NCBI GenBank assembly: GCA_035582835.1
Contig: JAYKAV010003060.1
Location: 229,727-293,726 of the forward strand
From: Phoebastria nigripes
Taxonomy: Eukaryota > Chordata > Aves > Procellariiformes > Diomedeidae
DNA length: 64,000 bases
Direction of reading: 5' to 3'
Numbering within the stretch: the first letter of the stretch is position 1; every line of letters begins with the position of its first letter. Of the stretch, positions 24,101 through 34,900 are shown piece after piece. The notes below the pieces were generated by a model that worked only from the letters and a program-made list of their open reading frames with translations, had not been told where the DNA came from and searched no databases. The position numbers and the translations under genes are program-made.

Positions 24101-26455
24101 GGTGATTATGGTACAGATAAATTACAGAGGTGTAGTGGTTTAACCCTGGCAGCACCTAAACACCACGCATCCACGCTCGCTCAACCCCCGCTCTGGTGGG
24201 ATGGGGGAGAGAATTGGGAGGGCACGAGTAGGAAAACTCACGGGTTGAGATAAAAACAGTTTAATAATTGAAATAAAACAAAGTAGAACAGTAATAATAA
24301 CAGTGGTAACAACAACAACAATAGGATATACAAAACAGGCGATGCACAATGCAACTGCTCACCACCCGCCAAACTGACACGTTGCCGAGCCAACNCGTGC
24401 CNGAAAAACGCGCGAGCCCATCCCGGAACCCGGAGGCCCCCCCCCCCACTTAGTTTTTATACTGAGCATGACGTTGCATGGTATGGAATACCCCATTGGC
24501 CAGCTGGGTCAACCACCCCGGCTATGCTCCCCCCGCCAGCTTCCCATGCACCTGGCAGGGCATGGGAGGCCGAAAAATGCCCGGTGCAAGCACCACCCAG
24601 CAACACCCAAAACATCAGTGGGCCATCAACGCTCCTATTATACCAAACCCAAAACACAGCACACCCTCCCCAGCTACTGGGAAGAAAGTTAACTCTGTCC
24701 CAGCCGGAACCAGGACAAGGGGAGTCCTGAACCTCTAGCAGGTTTAAGACGTAGTGCCCATTTGTGTGCACTGAAATGTTCAATGAAGGCTGCTCGTTTT
24801 TGGTATCCCAGTATGCTGTTTCTGCTGTTCTGAGGGCCTGTTGTTTCCTTTTTGGTAACTATAGCATAGTTTGTTTACGTCTGGAAGAGCAAGGATTTAT
24901 ATATATTTAGGTNGATATATATACACACACATATATACACATACACACACACAGACTTCTGATGTTCTGTGTATTTCCTATAGTTGGGATCCAGTGCTAA
25001 GTCAGTGCCAAAAGTTGAGATAAGATTTCCATCTGAAGTAATTGGGAGGATTTTTCTTGTGTAACTTGTCAATGTACTGCAAGATTTGCTCCTGCAAAGA
25101 AGATAAACTGAGTTGGAAAGATACGATTCACTTATTAGTCAAGACATAATAGGGTGCCTTGATTACAAGTTACTTCTTTTCTTGGTTTTCACTTGAAGAG
25201 AGCATAGTAAAGAGACCTTGAACTAAAAGCTCTCTTTCAAAGTAGATATTTCTGTCCCACAGAATGTATTTTCACCCATGAAAGCTGGGCAGAGGGAATT
25301 ACATTTGCTTGGATAGCTTTGGTTTTGCTTTTATTGATGCATTTCAGAATGTTAGAATTTCCCCCACCCTTGATGTTTCCTTTTTTATGTTAATTTCTCA
25401 GTGTTTTACATACCGGTTTACTGCACTGTATCCCGTTTAAGTATTGTGTAGAGTTTTGTTGTAATACTTCTGTAAATACTACAATTTTACTACTTGTGAC
25501 AATTTAAATCTTGTTTGACATTGCAGGAATTTTACATGGCTTTGGAAGATTTGTAGCAGAAGTTATTTTTTGCCGTTTCAGACTGGGATCTTACAGATCA
25601 ACATCGGTAAGAAAAACTTTCTCTAAGTATTAAGTGGTACACTACCTGAGGATGGTGATAAGGACAACTTTGGGACTTGGTCCCAGCAGAATTTAAGATG
25701 CTTGCAATAAGCTTTCCCCTTGACATACATATGAGCAGAGATTCAACGGCTTTTAAAAATAGTTGGAAAACCTAACACATAAGGAAGCAAGGTGTTTTCC
25801 AAGAAGCTGAATTAATGAAACCAAGTCTCTTAGAGAGAGACTCTGTTACATTCCCTCCATCGTCCTTATTATATTCTTTTTATTTTCATATGGCTACAAA
25901 AATTACGTGTTTTCCCAGGCCTTGTCAGTCTCCCTCACATATTCTTCTTCTGCTTGGCCTGCTGACCGAAGAAGAGGCACTGCGTGCTGCAGGGGTTCAG
26001 TGTTGCTACTGATTAGCCTGCAGGCTACTGCCAAGCAGTGTGAAAGAGCTGAGCAGTCTTTACCTTTCCCTTCATTGGGCATCAGTAGGATTGCTCCTCT
26101 AGTAACTACTTGATTTTATTTTACTTTTATTTTTCCCATTTAAGCCTGTAGGTAGCCTTTAAGACTTCTGCCTGCCTTTCAAATTTGGTTGAAGTTTGCC
26201 AGCTGGCAAGGTTATGTGAGGGAGGGGAGGGGAGGGAAGGCAAGCAGATTTGTGTAATTTTTGCTTGGGAGACCAGGCAAAAGGCATATAAGAAATACCC
26301 AAGAATAAAGAAGTGTGTGTTTTGGGGGAGGGAGGGGAGATTCTGTTTCTAGACAAGGCATTAATAGTACTTTGTCTTTGTTTGACTAGGTCCCACTTCC
26401 TGATGGCCACACCAGCAACCACTTACCTCTAATTACAGACAATAGTACGCATTAG
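6005..26455 (+). CDS. ERGIC2: ERGIC2, endoplasmic reticulum-Golgi intermediate compartment protein 2 (13 coding exons)
   Basis: Coding exons: 6005-6110, 9063-9171, 10399-10445, 11653-11723, 13268-13308, 14048-14149, 15661-15756, 17538-17593, 19164-19262, 20477-20574, 23885-24047, 25527-25606, 26390-26455. All junctions are GT-AG and all phases join, giving 377 residues plus TAG, the human length. The protein has a short cytosolic N-terminus (1-35), membrane segment 1 (about 36-55), a large lumenal domain (56-310) with the family signature CRIHGHLYVNKVAGNFHI (170-187), membrane segment 2 (about 311-333) and a short cytosolic tail. This is the Erv41/ERGIC2 family; with ERGIC3 (Erv46) it forms a complex that cycles between ER and Golgi and retrieves or transports cargo. 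The start is the ATG at 6005, with A at -3. Identity with mammalian ERGIC2 is high throughout and no frame damage is seen. The promoter is a CpG island. Confidence 0.97.
7160..7225 (+). repeat. 66-bp direct repeat, copy 1 (ERGIC2 intron 2)
   Basis: Runs from ATGTTGCTGATCAATGCAAC to GATCCTGTAGGACAG. It matches the copy at 7925-7990 over 66 bases with one visible mismatch (CCAATGG versus CCAGTGG). The flanks are different. Confidence 0.85.
7925..7990 (+). repeat. 66-bp direct repeat, copy 2 (ERGIC2 intron 2)
   Basis: Second copy of the segment at 7160-7225, same orientation, with copy starts 765 bases apart. Near-identity within a neutrally evolving intron implies a recent copying event, gene conversion or selection. 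Confidence 0.85.
8645..8885 (-). mobile_element. Old CR1/L3-like LINE 3'-end relic, antisense to ERGIC2
   Basis: On the + strand this reads like the complement of the CR1/L3 3' region: a GGCTTGAAGGGACTTCAAGG start, then a diverged form of the CCATCCCTGACAG...GGGATTTCACAACCTCCC block, then AAGTTCTTTCTTGATG. Divergence is high and there is no coding capacity. The assignment rests on recalled family consensus, not a search. Confidence 0.65.
9063..9171 (+). CDS. ERGIC2: ERGIC2 exon 3: residues 36-72, first membrane segment
   Basis: It follows a T-rich tract and CAG acceptor and ends at GTAATT. It encodes the hydrophobic stretch VSLIAFTTIAFLTIMEF, the first transmembrane helix, then the conserved KYEYEVDKDF stretch at the start of the lumenal domain. 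Confidence 0.95.
10026..10175 (+). mobile_element. MIR-like tRNA-derived SINE relic
   Basis: It begins with a tRNA-like A-box segment (GATAGTCTAGTGGTTAAGAG). After the tRNA-related head it shows the body pattern CTGCTGCAGATTTTCC, GGCTGGTCACTCAGCC and TGGAGATTGGTATCAC, which resembles MIR/CORE-SINE consensus (CTCTGCCAC..., GGCAAGTCACTTAACC, TGGGGATAATA). It is strongly diverged. It lies in ERGIC2 intron 3, about 220 bases upstream of exon 4. It is not a functional tRNA gene. Confidence 0.6.
10399..10445 (+). CDS. ERGIC2: ERGIC2 exon 4: residues 72-87
   Basis: A 47-base exon, too small for an ORF scan. The acceptor is TTTCCAG and the donor GTAAGT. It encodes KLRINIDITVAMRCQ, an early lumenal beta segment typical of the ERGIC/Erv41-Erv46 N-terminal region. 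Confidence 0.95.
11653..11723 (+). CDS. ERGIC2: ERGIC2 exon 5: residues 88-111
   Basis: A 71-base exon after AAATAG with donor GTAAGT. It encodes YVGADVLDLAETMVASADG and onward, matching the mammalian protein almost residue for residue. Confidence 0.95.
13268..13308 (+). CDS. ERGIC2: ERGIC2 exon 6: residues 112-125
   Basis: A 41-base exon after TTTCAG with donor GTAAAG. It encodes VVFDLSPQQKEWQ plus part of the next codon. Human has TVFDLSPQQKEWQ here, so the first residue differs. Confidence 0.93.
14048..14149 (+). CDS. ERGIC2: ERGIC2 exon 7: residues 125-159
   Basis: The acceptor is TTTAG and the donor GTAAGA. It encodes a charged lumenal helix region (MLQLIQTRLQEEHSLQDVIF) and the following FKSAFKSAS segment. 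Confidence 0.95.
14811..14836 (+). repeat. Poly(C) tract of 26 bases
   Basis: An uninterrupted run of C in ERGIC2 intron 7, following CCACCCACT. The length is prone to sequencing and assembly error. The complementary strand is poly(G). Confidence 0.9.
15661..15756 (+). CDS. ERGIC2: ERGIC2 exon 8: residues 159-191, family signature
   Basis: The acceptor is AAACAG and the donor GTATGT. It encodes CRIHGHLYVNKVAGNFHITV, the most conserved motif of the ERGIC2/ERGIC3 (Erv41/Erv46) family and the best single piece of evidence for the identification. Confidence 0.97.
16689..16727 (+). repeat. (TTTTTTG)n simple repeat
   Basis: Four T-runs separated by single G, ending in a longer T tract, in ERGIC2 intron 8. 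There is nothing coding. Confidence 0.8.
17034..17107 (+). repeat. Two-copy 37-bp tandem repeat
   Basis: GTTAACTTGCTTAGTCA occurs at 17034 and again at 17071. The following 20 bases are similar but diverged (GGGAGCAAATACAG versus AAGAACAAGTACGG). It lies in ERGIC2 intron 8. Confidence 0.7.
17310..17430 (+). repeat. TA-rich low-complexity stretch
   Basis: Alternating TATA runs and A/T blocks near the end of ERGIC2 intron 8, about 110 bases before exon 9. Confidence 0.7.
17538..17593 (+). CDS. ERGIC2: ERGIC2 exon 9: residues 191-210
   Basis: A 56-base exon with acceptor TTTAG and donor GTAAGT. It encodes AIPHPRGHAHLAALVSHE, conserved with the mammalian lumenal domain. Confidence 0.95.
17969..18540 (-). 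mobile_element. Solo LTR of a bird ERVL-like endogenous retrovirus, with 5-bp target duplication
   Basis: A 572-base element bounded by TG...CA ends (on the - strand it starts TGTCCTGGTTTCAGTTGGGA and ends with CCACGACA). It is flanked on both sides by the identical pentamer TTAGG (17964-17968 and 18541-18545). A TATA-like TATATAAA lies on the - strand inside it. No internal gag/pol sequence is present, so it is a solo LTR left by recombination. It lies in ERGIC2 intron 9, antisense to the gene. It is homologous to 24131-24717 and 63731-64000. Confidence 0.9.
19164..19262 (+). CDS. ERGIC2: ERGIC2 exon 10: residues 210-243
   Basis: The acceptor is TTTCAG and the donor GTAAGT. It encodes YNFSHRIDHLSFGELIPGII and onward. 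The NFSHRI(D/H)HLSFG motif is a second hallmark of the family. Confidence 0.96.
19630..19790 (+). mobile_element. Second MIR-like SINE relic (body only)
   Basis: Contains CAGGAGTCTTGGATTCTATT, TCACTTTGTTTCCTCATGTA and TAATAACCTACTTTACAG in the order found in MIR consensus (CTGGGTTC..., CAGTTTCCTCATCTGTAAAA, ATAATACCTACCTCA). The tRNA head is missing or unrecognisable. It lies in ERGIC2 intron 10. Confidence 0.5.
20477..20574 (+). CDS. ERGIC2: ERGIC2 exon 11: residues 243-275
   Basis: The acceptor is TTCTAG and the donor GTAAGT. It encodes MFQYFITVVPTKLHTYKIS and the run up to SVTER; the (Q/F)YFI-VVPT pattern is conserved in Erv41/Erv46 proteins. Confidence 0.96.
20575..23884 (+). other. ERGIC2 intron 11 (3.3 kb)
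   Basis: The largest ERGIC2 intron. It has T-rich tracts near 22370 and 23130. An open frame at 22415-22774 is hydrophobic and T-rich with no recognisable family, and I regard it as chance. No mobile element is identified. Confidence 0.55.
23885..24047 (+). CDS. ERGIC2: ERGIC2 exon 12: residues 276-330, end of lumenal domain and second membrane segment
   Basis: The acceptor is TTTCAG and the donor GTAACT. It encodes the conserved HAAGSHGVSGIFMKYDISSL segment and then hydrophobic FWQFLVRLCGIIGGIFSTTG, the second transmembrane helix. Confidence 0.96.
24131..24717 (-). mobile_element. Solo LTR, same ERVL-like family, second copy
   Basis: A 587-base copy with TG...CA ends, clearly homologous to 17969-18540: shared GTTTAACCCxGxCAGCA start, CTCACGGGTTGAGATAAA block, ACTGAGCATGACxTxxCATGGTATGG block and AACCAGGACA end. 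The flanking pentamers are AGAGG and AGGGG, a near match with one difference. The left third differs internally through a polymorphic (ACA)n-like insert. It lies in ERGIC2 intron 12, antisense to the gene, and includes ambiguous bases. Confidence 0.88.
24898..24954 (+). repeat. TA/CA microsatellite
   Basis: TATATATAT followed by ACACACACATATATACACATACACACACACA, just after the second LTR in ERGIC2 intron 12. One n is present. Confidence 0.75.
25527..25606 (+). CDS. ERGIC2: ERGIC2 exon 13: residues 330-356
   Basis: The acceptor is TTGCAG and the donor GTAAGA. It encodes the end of membrane segment 2 and the start of the cytosolic tail (ILHGFGRFVAEVIFCRFRLG). Confidence 0.94.
26390..26455 (+). 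CDS. ERGIC2: ERGIC2 exon 14: residues 357-377 and stop
   Basis: The acceptor is TTTGACTAG and the stop is TAG at 26453-26455. It encodes the variable C-terminal tail VPLPDGHTSNHLPLITDNST-H, which aligns with the human tail and ends at the same length. Confidence 0.94.
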   Translation, partial: VPLPDGHTSNHLPLITDNSTH

Positions 26456-28065
26456 CCTCCTGAGAAAACTTACTTTCTTCCTGCCTGATACAGAAGACAT
26501 TTTTTTATAATAAAGAAAACATTGTGCAATATGCTGAGGCAGTGCTGATGGGCAGCAAAAAATGAAGCCTTTACAAAAAAAAAAAAAACAACAAAACAAT
26601 TTGTGTAACTTTTTGTCTTTCTAAGCGCACATGGAGTCACAGGAGGTTGTGAGACCGGTGAGGTGGACCATCTTCTGGAGATTAAAGGAGCATTGCTGCC
26701 AATACAGTATTCATGGTCGAGCTGAACGTCTTTGTGATGACTAACATTGACCACTGAAGCATCTTAGTGATCTTGGTTCTGTGCCTGTGGAAGGCTAGCA
26801 GACTCCAAGGAGAAAAGAGTACAAGTGGGATGTGTGGAAGGGCCGGGCAGCAGGCAAAGAGGGACAGTAATAGAGCTGGGGTTTCTCTTAGGTGTACAAA
26901 CTGGGGTTTGGGTTTTCTTGTTCTTTTGTAATGGTGGGGCCGGGGGTTAAGATGCTATTCTTACAGGTGGGGAGCGATCCTAGAAAATCCTGAAGAGGAG
27001 GGAGACAAGAGAGAACTCAGGGAGTAAGGCGGAGCCCAAGCCGTAATGTTGGTCATAGCCGCTGCCTTTCTGTAGTCCCACCATTCCTTAGTGGAAGAAA
27101 CATAATGCGGAGGAAAGGAGTTCCTCTGTGTTTTCACACAGCTGCTTTGCCAGCAGTGAGAATATCGCTTCTGGTGTTGATGTGGAAGTGCCCAAGGACT
27201 CTGAGAATGGGCTCCAGTGTGCGCAGTTTTTTGACTTGGAATAAGAAGCCTTTTAAGTAAGGCATTTGACCGTAGTTTTGATAAAAGTTGAGACTCCCTA
27301 GCAAAAGATCAGGAAATCTTTGTACGCCTCTTCCGTGGTAAAGAGATTTCTTTGATGGAACCTTCGTTGTAGCCCTGCTGCTAGTATGTAAGCCATGGTA
27401 TGTATATCCTGGAGATGGGGAGGAAAAAGGGCAAGAAGCTGCCTTGCTTTGGTTCAGCTAACTGCTGCAGAAATGTGGAATTCAGGGCGGTTGGGAGGTC
27501 TGCTAGCCCAGGCAGGGAGTGGTGGAGTTGGTAGTAGGTGACTTCAGGGAATCTGAATCATTTTGCTGCAGACAGATGATGAGAAGGGATCTGCAGAATT
27601 AATCCTTATTGTTCATGAAGGTTTTTGTAAAATAAATGAAGAGAGCAATATCAATTTTATATTGTAAATATGCTACTGAGAATGTTATTAATGCAGATGG
27701 TGCTTTGAGAAACTAAACATCTTCTTACTGCTGAACTACTGGCATACATCTGTGGTTAAACAGTTACTCCACCAGGATAAAAAATTAATAATATGATTCC
27801 TTCTCAGCAAAACTGATTTAATAATATATTAGGAGATGATGCTGACCCTGGCCTTACTCACCATGGAATGAGTATTATAATTGAGAGGACTAATTATAGA
27901 AAAATAAAAATCTCTGTGGCGTTGTCAGATTTTACTGACTTCTGTTAATGTACTTTACAGGACACTTGGATCTTGGTGATGAGCGCAGTGTAAATAATGT
28001 AGCTGATTTGCTATGCAAAGCAAATTGCTTCCTAAACTGAGAAATTATATGAAATAGTGAATAAA
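26456..28065 (+). other. ERGIC2: Probable ERGIC2 3' UTR with three candidate poly(A) signals
   Basis: Non-coding sequence directly after the ERGIC2 stop. AATAAA hexamers occur at 26509-26514, 27631-27636 and 28060-28065, so short and long 3' ends are possible. A 14-base A tract at 26575-26588 is internal. Which signal is used cannot be decided from sequence. Confidence 0.5.
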
Positions 28066-28900
28066 ATGTGGGAAACCAGGAAAGACCTTTGTTCAATTCG
28101 ACAGTTAAGAAAGACAGAAGTTCAAGGAAGCCAGGTTCTTGGGGTTGACAGCCAGGTTTGGGGTTTTCTCTTTTGTGGTGTTTTTTTTTTTTTTTAAAAC
28201 ACTGATTAAAACTCCAGCAACTTCAGAAACTCTTGTCTTCGGTGAGCAAGAAAACCAAAAGCTGTAAATTTTTGGTTCCCATTTCTCTTTGGCGTTTCCC
28301 TCTGAGGTTTCTTCCTACTTCTGCTTGGACTGGTTCTGCTTTGGGCTTTGTCCTAACACTTGTTTCTGCCTGGAACAGACTACTGGTGGGAGATACTGAT
28401 CTCAGTTGACTTTCTGTACCAGAATTTAAATGTTATTTTCTATTCTCACATAAAAGAGCCAAGCAGCTTGGTGTGTCTTAAATCCTTGTGTGGCGTATTT
28501 GTGGTGTTCTATCTAGAACAAAGCTTGTGTGATGGCTGGTTGGTAATGGAAGAAAATTTGGGGTCGACTTCCAGATGTGAGATGCTGCATTGTGGAGCGA
28601 ATACAGGATCAGCTGAACCTGTGTTGCTGTGCTGTTTGCTTTCTCTCCACAGATGATTTGGTTGTTACAGCTAGTACCACTTGCCCTTGTACCACACGCT
28701 GTCATTAGCTTAACCAGCATGTGCAAGGGTGTTCCAGAGAAAATAGTTTATTGCAGTGACTTTTTTTGGTCACATTTATTTATGTTGTGTAAAAGTGAGT
28801 GTAGTATGGAACAATGAAAGGAATGGGTGTCCCAAGGGAAACAGAAACCCTGATGTTGATGTGATGTGTATTTTCTGAAAGGGGGGATAGTAGATGAAAA
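28066..28900. other. Intergenic, no gene recognised
   Basis: AT-rich DNA with a T tract near 28180. No coding region with recognisable homology. It may include transcript read-through from ERGIC2. Confidence 0.5.
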
Positions 28901-31900
28901 ATACCATTTTCTTGGTCAGGAAAGATGATCGAAATTATGTATTTTTATCTTTGGCTCTTAACACGATGTTGAAGAGAGAGAACACAGGAAGAAATTTTTA
29001 ACCTTCATAAGGTGCGTTCATAGCACGCCATTTGCAGACTACTCTGGCTCCCCTGCCCCCCTCGGCTGTCTTTCTGGGCAAAAAGTCTTCCCCTCTTCCA
29101 GCTGGCATGGTTTGGGTTTTGCTCCACTGCTGCCGTGCTCTCATGGGGTGTAGGTTGTGTTAGCAGGAGCACGGCTGCCTTGACCGCCTCCAAGACCTGG
29201 AGTGCTGTGCCTGGATGTNGGTGTCCCCTGGGTCCCTTGAGCTGCACCCCAGTGTTGCGGAAAGCTGGCGCCAGCCCCAAGAGGTGGGGAGGGGATGGGA
29301 GTGGGTATTTCTCAAGTAACTCTCTTTTTAGGGCTCAAGAGGAAACACCGAGCTGGGTTTTTAACAGGACAGACCACCTTCGGCCCTGCTGCCTGCGAGC
29401 CAGAATCACACACTGTTGACAAGAAGTTGCTGTAAAATCTCCGAGTTAAGATGACACACTTCACTATTGTGTTGCTGGATGTATTTTGCAAAAGATTTCT
29501 AATTAGAAAAAGGCGGGGATGTAGTCAGCCCTGGCACCTGCAGGAGTGCAGTAAGGGCACTTGCTTGCTTTACGGTACAGCAGAAGAGGGGAGAAGGGGT
29601 TTCAGTGGGACGGGAGGCCATGCAGGGCAGATACCTGTTCTGCAGAGGAGGCAACAAAAGTGAGCTAGCAGCGTGAAAACTGAAGGTGTGATCAAAACCC
29701 ACAATTGTGAGAGAGAATTCTTGGGGGTGAGGGAATTGATCATGAGCTGACATAAGGAGTAAATTCATGTAATTTATAACAATGCTGTCACATGTGAGAT
29801 GTGCTGTGGTGGGTGTAGGTGAACAGCGTGACAGGGAGGCCGTGGAAGTCGGGCTGTGATGGATCCTACTGTACGTTGTGCCTACTGTCTTCATGCCGCC
29901 TGTTGCTCTTTCTTGCCACCTACTCTGGTGCGTGTATTGGTGCCTGTTGCAGGACAGACCACAAGAAGAGAGTGAAGTGGGTGTATGAATGGAAATTTCC
30001 CTACTTCAGGCTCTTTTCATTCTTCACCCCTTGCTTTTCTAGCAGATGTTTTGGGGCTCTTGCTGGCAGGGAAGTGAGGAAGAAATGCTTGTGTGTCTGT
30101 AGCAGGAGAGGGGTTGGGTTAACTGACATAGCAGACTGTCTTCAAAAAAGCAAACCCAAGCTGCTCTTCGCNCCCCTGAAATTCTCATCCTAGAAATAGG
30201 TGAGTAATTTGAAAGAAAATTCAGCTCTCTCCATCTCAAAAGCACCCTGGTGGGGACCTGCACTGTGGGTGCAGTGCCCGGCCTTTCTCTGCAGCTGCCG
30301 GCTCTCCCCTGGGTGGCTGTTGGTGTCCATGGGGTGGTCCATGGCAGGACAGGGAGATGTGCCGGTGGAGTCGGTCCTGCGTGGAGCTGGGCAAGGACTC
30401 TCCCTCCTCTGCCTGGCCCTGCCCAAGATCCTCTTCAGCTCTTCAGGGACCAATTTGACAAACTGAGCCCTAAGCAGTTGGCATAGTTGCTTAGGAATGG
30501 TCAGAGGCAGATACATATTTGGTATAAATGCAGCTGTGATTAACTGTACAGACAAAACCAAGGTCAGGGAGGCAGCTGTTGCCTCCTCGTTTTGCTATCT
30601 AGTTCTCTGAGAGAAGATCTGTTACTAAGGATGTCTTGTACAACTTGTTATTGATGCAGTAACACTGAAGCAGGAGGGATGCGATCACCTTGGTCACATC
30701 TCTGGTGGCACTGATGATACTAAAACTCCCTGCTCTCCATTTCTTCAGAGGTAACCCAGTGCCGCAGCTTTTTTCTGGGAAGATGGGAAATGAGAACAGC
30801 TTGTTTGGGGATACTTGCAAAGATCTCCGTCTGTTTTTAAAAGGCATCCCAGAAGGCAGGGGTGTGGGAGGATACATCTGCTATACACATCGCTTACTCG
30901 GATTGGTGCTTTAGTTGCAAAGTTACTTCTTGTAAAGACGCGCTTTTTTTTTTCCCAACACTGAGTTAATGCGCATCATGTCTAGTATTTGGCCTTGGCT
31001 GTGGTCTCTTGTTTAGAGAAAATATTCTTGCCTGCATATATAGTTAACGTATAGTAGTTAATGCTTCAAGAAGCCTTAAGGAACTCTGCCTGCTGCGTTT
31101 GGTGCCCTGGCAAAGGTTTGGCGTTGTAGGTCTGTCCACCTGCTCTTGCACACCTCGCTGGAGCACTGGCATGCATTTCAGCTGGCTTAGTTAAAATGAT
31201 ACGAAATGCTTCATCTTTTCCTTCTGCCATGGCTTAGTGTCCTTTCCAAAGCATTTCTGGTTGCTGCTGGCCCAGGAGCAAGGCAGTGTCACCTTTTCCT
31301 GTCTTCCAGAAGAGTTTTCTGAGAGCTGGTCCATAAATTCATTAAAGCAGAAACCTTTAAAGCTGGGTGGTGCAGTGTGCTTTCTATGGGGGAGAGCCGA
31401 AGGCACGCTCTGCAAAAGCGAGCCTCTCTCTGGCTTCGACATACCAGAATTCAAGCAAAATCTCATTGTGGCTTGTTTGGTTTTTTTTTTTTGTTTTGTT
31501 TTGTGTACATAAACAGAAATTTCAGAGTCCCAGGACCAGCAACTTGAGGTGTGAAAAACAGAAAGCCAGACTGCGTTGCGTTCAGGAGGACCCTGGTGTG
31601 GTGTGGGAGCAAGAGGCAATTGCAAACAGATGCCGGGCAGGCTGACGGCGAGCAGAGCTCCTCCAGGCTGCCGTGCCCACGTCTCTGCCTGCGCCATCAC
31701 AGACTGGAGGTGTCTTGGAGCGCTCCTCTGAGTGAGGGCCCTGTGATCCCCTGCCCGTACCAAGCCCAAAAGCCGTTCCCCAGCGAGCCCCATGGGTGGG
31801 CTGGAGCCACGGGCAGCCTGTGGCTGCCATGCAGGACCCTCACCGTGGGCAAAGCGAGCCAGGGGGTGGCTGCGTGTTTCTGGGCTGCGGGAACACGCTG

Positions 31901-34900
31901 CCCCATGGCAGGTGGGTCTGCAAGAGCTTCTGCTGGAGCCAGGGAGCTACCAGCCTTTGTCCTGTGGCCTCTCCAGGGTGGAGAATGACAGGTCCTTGGG
32001 TGAAACCAGGACACTGCTATTTGCATCTTTCAGTGGCGATGGGGCAACTGAGTAGCAACAGCAATTTTGCGCTTTGCTCTCCTGATGTCTTGGAGATGCC
32101 TGCGTGGAAGGGGAGCGGCACTGGTCAAAGCTGACATGGTTAAAGCCCAAAGGGCTTTTAAACTAAAAAGCAAAGTTTGTCCAGGATAAAGCCTTTGACT
32201 GAAGAAAAATGGCTAGGTGAGGTGGAGAACTAAAAATAGTTCCCTGTCTGTGGGCCCTCATCTCCAGGCCTGGATTTAGGCAAGCTGGTGGCTTTCTGAT
32301 CTCCCCCAGGAAGGACCATCCCTGCTCCCCTCCCGGGCCAACGCCACCGGTGTCCTCTCAGCAGGAGCCTCCCGCTGCACCCATCTGCGCGTGCCTCTGC
32401 CACGTGCTCCTCGCCCTGCGAGTTGCACCAAGGAGTGACGTGTCTCGCAGAGCTGCCCAGCCTGGGCATCCGTGTGCTGGGAGCTTGCAGGAGCAGGGCT
32501 GCACAGTCCCTTGTGTGTCTGGCACCGGTTTTATTGGAACTGCAGACACTCAATATTGATTCCCCCTCCGCCCCCCAGCTCCAGCAATGGGGATTTCAGA
32601 CTCTTCCAGCAGGACTGATGGCTCTGCACCAGCTACTTCTGAGCCCCTGCAGGGCCCAGGTGTTTGTGTCCCTTCCTGGATTTAGCTGTGATAGCTGTAA
32701 AAACAGGGAATTGAATGTTTTTGGGGTTTTTTTTCCTTGCAAACTTTCCTGTAATTACAAGGTGGGAGTGTGTTTTGCCATGAGATTTTCCAGTTGCAGA
32801 GCGCTCAGCACATACTATTATTTTGAAGGAGGGAAAAAAAAAAAGGGGAAGGTGAGTTTTGACACATGGATAATATTTGAAATTACTGTTTACCGAAGCT
32901 TAATTACCTGGCTGGTAGTTAAAAATGAGTATGAACAACCGTGGCATTTAAACTGAGCACGGCTGCTGAGCAGGGCTGGGCCTCCGGCTCCCTGCCCGTT
33001 AGGGGCTGCTGTTGCTCTGCTTCAGCTGGGAGCATGGGCTCTAGCAGGGGACTTTAAAGAAAAGTTTAGAAATTCACTTTTCAAATTTTGAACTTTTTTG
33101 GAGTAATAGGAAACTCATTAAACCTTTACTTGTGCACATGTGACTTAACAGCATCCTTTGAGTTTTGCTTAAACCTGACAGTGTTAGACTAATGCAAAAG
33201 AGTTGTCGCCGTAGCAGTCTGTGGAGGCATGCGGAGAGGGGAAATATCTTCCTTTAAGTGGCCAGCATTGCTGCAGGGGCAGCGGANGGGCTTTTGGTCC
33301 TCTGTCAGCAGCACTCAGAGAGGCCTGGCCAGGGTGGAGAAGACGTCAGCCCCGTTGCGTGGATGGTTTCCCCACAGAGAGGAGGGCTGGGGGGCATGTC
33401 TGGGCCCTGGTGGCTTGTCCCAACATCCGAGGTGTCCTCCCTTAGTCCTGGAGGATGAACCACGGGTGCAAATGGAGCACCTTGGGGTCAGCACCCACTT
33501 AGTAGAGCCCCAGGGCATCAGCCCAACTCTTCTTGCTTTGCCCACCTGTGGACGTAGCTCAGCAGAGTACAAAGTCTCAGAGCAGCAGGCTTCAAAATGG
33601 CAAAATTCATGTGAGTTTTATGTGGGNGTTCATCAGGAAATGCTTATGATAATGTAAGAAAATCACTAGTGCATGAATCTGGCTTCCCCATACGTTTGTG
33701 TAAGGTCTCGCCCAAACCCAGCGGGGTTCAGTGGCATCTTCCTGGCCAGCGTGCACAGACCTGTCGCTTCCCGGCCCCGATGAGAGGCATAGGGGCAGGC
33801 ACCGGGCAGCCGTGGGCAGGATGGGCTCATTTCGGAGCATGATGCACCTCCTTGGGAGGAAGGCGCCGGGGGGACAGATGGTGCCAGAAGCAGCTGGTTT
33901 TGGCTGCCCTGTGTCTCGCCAGCCCCCAGAAACACTATTGCACCCGGGTGGGTGGCTGGGCTTGATGTCCCTCAGCCCTGCATGGCCTTTACTGAGAAAA
34001 ACTGAACAGGTTTTTCCCCTCTTCAGGGGGGAAGTGGGACTTGGTTGGTGAGCAGCAGCGAGGGAGGGGAGCCGTGCTGGGGGGCCAGGTGGTGCTAGGG
34101 ATGGCCAAGGGGGAGCTGCCATTGTGTCTGCCGGCAGCTTTGCCACAACAAACCAACCCAGCNTCTGCTTCACAAGCTGCAAACATGTCTGCTGCTCTTC
34201 CAAGGGCTCACAGCTCTGCAGCTTTTTTTTTTTTTAATTTATTTATTGTGACCTCTGATGGTAACGGTGCAAAGCTGACGTTTCTGAGCCTCAGCCTTAG
34301 CTCAGTTGGTTTAAATTCCAAATTCCAGAGCCCAGGAGCCCAGTGGGTGGTGGTGGGGGCAGATGGTTCTTGCTGCCTTGCAGACAACAGATGTTTTCAA
34401 GGCAACCGCTGAGACATCAAGGCAAGAAAAAGCAGAACTGAGCATCAATGAACTAAGGTTAATGTATTTGCAGCACAAAGAGCTGGCTGCTTCCATTGCT
34501 GCTGTATGATTTTCTCTCTACAACATAAAGGCTTGTCCTGCTGTGCTGTGTCCTCTTGGCCGATGGTCCTGCATGGGCTGCGCTCTGTGGGAGCTGGTGA
34601 AACTTGGAGCGGGGCAGAGGTGGCGATGCTGGAGGTGCGTGACCCTGTGAGCTGAGTCACTGCGCTCCTGTCACTGTGTTGGGATGACCCAGGGTCTGCA
34701 GGGGAGCCCAAGGCCTCTCCTTTCCCTCCGTGGCTAGTTCTGGGTTGTCCTTCCCTTGAGAAAGGATTTAAAACGGGAGCTTGTCACGAAACATTTTTTT
34801 CCTTTTTGCAGCCTCATGACTAAACAGGCCTATGCAGAAAAGAGATGGTGCAAAGAGCGAGCCTGGCCTCGGGGTGCTCCTTGGCAGGAGTTGTGGCCTG

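Noticed and set aside
31191..31793. 200-codon - strand frame
   Set aside because: No domain or signal; it overlaps other frames and is probably chance.
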